A DNA stretch of 64,000 nucleotides from Bacteroides ovatus. Lineage in GTDB: Bacteria; Bacteroidota; Bacteroidia; Bacteroidales; Bacteroidaceae. The number at the start of each line of letters is the position of its first letter. Position 1 is the stretch's first letter. This document shows, piece after piece, positions 61,899 through 64,000 of the stretch. Under the pieces are notes generated by a model. The model was given only the letters and a program-made list of their open reading frames with translations, was not told the DNA's origin and did not search any database. Made by a program: the position numbers and the translations under genes. The stretch lies in the NCBI RefSeq assembly GCF_001314995.1, contig NZ_CP012938.1:4216001-4280000 (forward strand), read 5' to 3'.

Positions 61899-62966
61899 TT
61901 AATTATCAGTTAATAAGATGCTGCGTAACTGTTCAATTTCTTCTGCAGAAAGTCCGATTCCCTTTTTCAGATAGGTCTGTACGCTCCCGTATTCAGCCTC
62001 AATCTGTTCTTTGGCAGCGTTCAGGAAATCTTCTTTTGCAGAGTAGATGGTTGTAATGGCTTCTTGCGAATTGACCGATAACTTATATGCATATTGAGAA
62101 GCTTTGGGAATATTAAAATAGTCATTACTCAAACGATAGTCTTCCATAATGACGTCTTCGTTGACTCCAAGAGCGGCAAGCAATAAGGCGGAAACGACCC
62201 CTGTACGCCCTTTCCCGGATGTACAATGAATCACAACCGGATAATGAGTACGGTCGAGAAGGACGGTGAACAGCTTTTTGAATTCCTTTTGGTAGTTTAT
62301 AACTAATTCCCGATTCATTTGTTCTACCAAACGATAAATAGTGTCACTTTTTATCTTCTCTTCCTGAATTCCTTGCAGAATTTCTTCCATGTTCCCTGTG
62401 AGAATAGGGATATGTATGATATTAAATTCATCATCATGCAATTGCGGGTAGTTGTGGCGTTCATTTTCAGAACGTAAGTCTATGATTGTCCGTATCCCCA
62501 TATTCTTAAGTTCCTGGCGTGAGCAGGGAGGAATGCTGTCTATTTGTGCGGAACGGTATATCATTCCCCAGCGAAGAGATTTGCCAGTACCGGCAGATTC
62601 ATATCCTCCTAAATCACGGAAATTCTGTATGCCGGGGATATTAATGTTGCGGGTAGCCACTTTGATTCGGTATTTGTTATTAAATACCATCAAGTAGTAA
62701 TAGCGTTGGGACGGATCATTGGTTACGATGGTCATTTTACCACTGGAAATGTTGGTTATTGCAATGGGAGAATTTTCCGGAATAGTTTCAGGAGAAGTGG
62801 AAGTGTATACTTTTACCTGCCCTTTTAATATTGGTGCTGTTTCCCATTTGATAATACAGTTTCCTACGTTGTTTTCTTCACATACCACAGATATAGCAGG
62901 TGATGTGCCGGAACATGATGGGAGCACTAATAAAACAGTAAGCCAGCTTAACAGGTTTTTATACAT
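61899..62966 (-). CDS. Tyrosine/serine protein phosphatase lipoprotein (Y_phosphatase3 family)
   Basis: 355 residues from the ATG at 62964-62966; the longer frame would begin inside the -7 element at 62994. Signal with lipobox LVLPSCSG. N-terminal beta domain (about 25-115), then the phosphatase domain: NFRDLGGYES, RWGMIYRSAQID, IRTIIDLRSENERHNYP, and the P-loop HCTSGKGRTGVVSALL with the C-x5-R catalytic signature. Related enzymes dephosphorylate Tyr/Ser or phosphoinositides; the envelope substrate here is unknown. Confidence 0.92.
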   Translation of the reverse strand: MYKNLLSWLTVLLVLPSCSGTSPAISVVCEENNVGNCIIKWETAPILKGQVKVYTSTSPETIPENSPIAITNISSGKMTIVTNDPSQRYYYLMVFNNKYRIKVATRNINIPGIQNFRDLGGYESAGTGKSLRWGMIYRSAQIDSIPPCSRQELKNMGIRTIIDLRSENERHNYPQLHDDEFNIIHIPILTGNMEEILQGIQEEKIKSDTIYRLVEQMNRELVINYQKEFKKLFTVLLDRTHYPVVIHCTSGKGRTGVVSALLLAALGVNEDVIMEDYRLSNDYFNIPKASQYAYKLSVNSQEAITTIYSAKEDFLNAAKEQIEAEYGSVQTYLKKGIGLSAEEIEQLRSILLTDN

Positions 62967-62993
62967 AGTTTCTTTGCCTTGAATCGTATACTG

Positions 62994-63001
62994 CAAAGAT
63001 A
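62994..63001 (-). promoter_or_regulatory. -7 promoter element for the phosphatase gene
   Basis: TATCTTTG on the minus strand. With transcription starting about 62987, the start codon must be the internal ATG at 62966. Confidence 0.65.
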
Positions 63002-63067
63002 AGAATTACCCGAAGATGTGGTAATTCCTTTGCGATAATTAGCCAAAGTTAATAGTAATTTACGTGT

Positions 63068-63103
63068 TAAAAAAGGGCACATCTTCTGATGGAAGAGTGC
63101 CCT
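63068..63103 (-). terminator. Terminator of the GH125 gene
   Basis: AGGGCAC/GTGCCCT with an inner TCTTC/GAAGA pairing, followed on the minus strand by TTTTTT. Confidence 0.85.
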
Positions 63104-63131
63104 GAATGAAAAATTGTATAAATCAGCTTTA

Positions 63132-64000
63132 TTAGATGCTGTTCAATAAATCAGTTTTTCCTTCATTTATTAACTTTAAAATTAGTTCGCCGAACAAGGT
63201 ATTTTGCCATGCAAACCAAGCACGGGTGAAGTTATTGGGATCATCTTTGTGAAAAGATTCATGCATAAAGCCTGTCCCTGCGTCTGTGTTGATTAGCATT
63301 TTTACACACTCCTTGATCTCCTGGTCGTCCTGACTGGTAAATGCTTTCATCATGATACTCATAGGCCATACCATGTCATAGCCGATGTGAGGACCACCAA
63401 TTCCTTCTCCTGCTTTTCCTTTGAAGAAATAAGGATTATCCTTGCTCCATACAAAACGGCGTGTATTCTGATAGATAGGATCGTTAATATCTACATCGCC
63501 AAGATAAGGCATTGCCAATAAACTTGGTACATTAGCATCATCCATTAAAAAATGATTTCCGAAACCATCTACCTCAAAAGTATAAATTGTACCATATTTA
63601 GGGTGATTGTAAGTTGCATATTTTTTTAGTGCAGTCTCTACTTCTTTTGCCAGATCTGTACATTGTTTTGCCATTTCTGCATTTTGATTTACAGTATTCA
63701 GAATTTCAGCAGCTTTCTTTAACGAAGAAACAGCAAAGAAATTAGACGGCACGAGAAATTGCAAGGTTGTAGCATCGTCAGATGGACGGAAGGCTGAAAC
63801 AATTAGTCCGACAGGATTCACAGGAGCACCTAAACCGTTGTTGTTTAATGTATCGAGTGCACGTTCCGTTTTGCGTTGAAATTTATAAGGTCCTACTCCC
63901 TCCTTACGTTGTTGCTCCTTAAAAGTAGACAGGATGTTGGTGATGGCTTGTATCCATTCACTATCAAAAATACTGGCATCACCGGTCTCTTTCCAATATT
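63132..64000 (-). CDS. GH125 exo-alpha-1,6-mannosidase (partial, runs off the window)
   Basis: The frame is open to the window edge, so about 289 C-terminal residues are visible and the start lies beyond 64000. Reading inward it gives GPYKFQRKTERALDTL, then NPVGLIVSAFRPSDDATT, then ANVPSLLAMPYLGDVD, GIGGPHIGYDMVWPMSIMMK, and HESFHKDDPNNFTRAWFAWQN, all characteristic of GH125. These enzymes remove alpha-1,6-linked mannose, as from N-glycan cores or yeast mannan. A methionine at 63821 is inside the domain (a GTG codon) and is not the start. Confidence 0.93.
   Translation of the reverse strand, partial: YWKETGDASIFDSEWIQAITNILSTFKEQQRKEGVGPYKFQRKTERALDTLNNNGLGAPVNPVGLIVSAFRPSDDATTLQFLVPSNFFAVSSLKKAAEILNTVNQNAEMAKQCTDLAKEVETALKKYATYNHPKYGTIYTFEVDGFGNHFLMDDANVPSLLAMPYLGDVDINDPIYQNTRRFVWSKDNPYFFKGKAGEGIGGPHIGYDMVWPMSIMMKAFTSQDDQEIKECVKMLINTDAGTGFMHESFHKDDPNNFTRAWFAWQNTLFGELILKLINEGKTDLLNSI

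Overview
The window looks like a chromosomal segment of a gut Bacteroides (close to the B. ovatus / B. xylanisolvens / B. thetaiotaomicron group). Supporting features are the Bacteroides -7 promoter element TAnnTTTG in front of many genes, weak Shine-Dalgarno sequences, SusC/SusD proteins, an ECF sigma/FecR pair, DUF3836, DUF4843, HU-HIG, a SpmA-SpmB fusion, S46 and S9 dipeptidyl peptidases, and GH78, GH125 and GH2 glycosidase sequences.

Layout. 1-6.8 kb (mostly minus): purD, a DPP IV-type peptidase, an ORF6N-domain protein, a THUMP RNA methyltransferase with a repetitive charged tail, and serine acetyltransferase. 6.9-10.2 kb: a TPR sensor histidine kinase with its LytTR response regulator, then a small secreted DUF3836 protein. 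10.4-15.2 kb: a structured RNA candidate (possibly 6S-like) downstream of polA, polA itself, a divergent polyprenyl synthase, and a DUF1266 protein. 15.5-21.9 kb: two minus-strand housekeeping runs, dtd-mazG-deoC and mnmG-apt-uvrC.

22.3-28.8 kb is an accessory island. It starts with a self-contained small transcription unit carrying four GGTATTAG repeats and a possible 20-codon ORF. A complete IS66 element follows (22665-25193; perfect 22-bp inverted repeats, 8-bp target duplication). Then come an HU-HIG DNA-binding protein, a four-unit 22-bp tandem array, a complete ISAs1 element (25983-27334; 18-bp inverted repeats, 10-bp target duplication) and a VapE/VirE-type P-loop protein. Taking the two insertion sequences out restores a compact divergent pair, HU-HIG / 22-bp array / VapE, and shows that IS66 landed in the loop of a 12-bp hairpin at the HU-HIG stop codon.

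29.1-46.6 kb is a regulated peptide-acquisition locus: ECF sigma, FecR anti-sigma, SusC with an STN signalling domain, SusD, two surface-type lipoproteins (DUF4843 and PKD-like), three S9 peptidases (the first two close paralogues) and a lipocalin-like protein, closed by a strong terminator. It contains no glycosidase, so its substrate is probably oligopeptide rather than glycan. 46.7-56.3 kb returns to general functions: ybeY and a SpmAB-like membrane protein (minus), then ruvB, an esterase, a polysaccharide flippase, a DUF389 protein and an S46 DPP7-like peptidase (plus), and an EamA exporter (minus). 56.4-64 kb: a GH78 rhamnosidase, an eroded GH2 beta-galactosidase fragment, a short RNA candidate, a perfect 20-bp inverted repeat, a DEAD-box helicase, a lipoprotein tyrosine phosphatase, and a GH125 mannosidase running off the window end.

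All assignments come from reading motifs and architecture by eye. No database search was run. Promoter, terminator and RNA calls are pattern-based.
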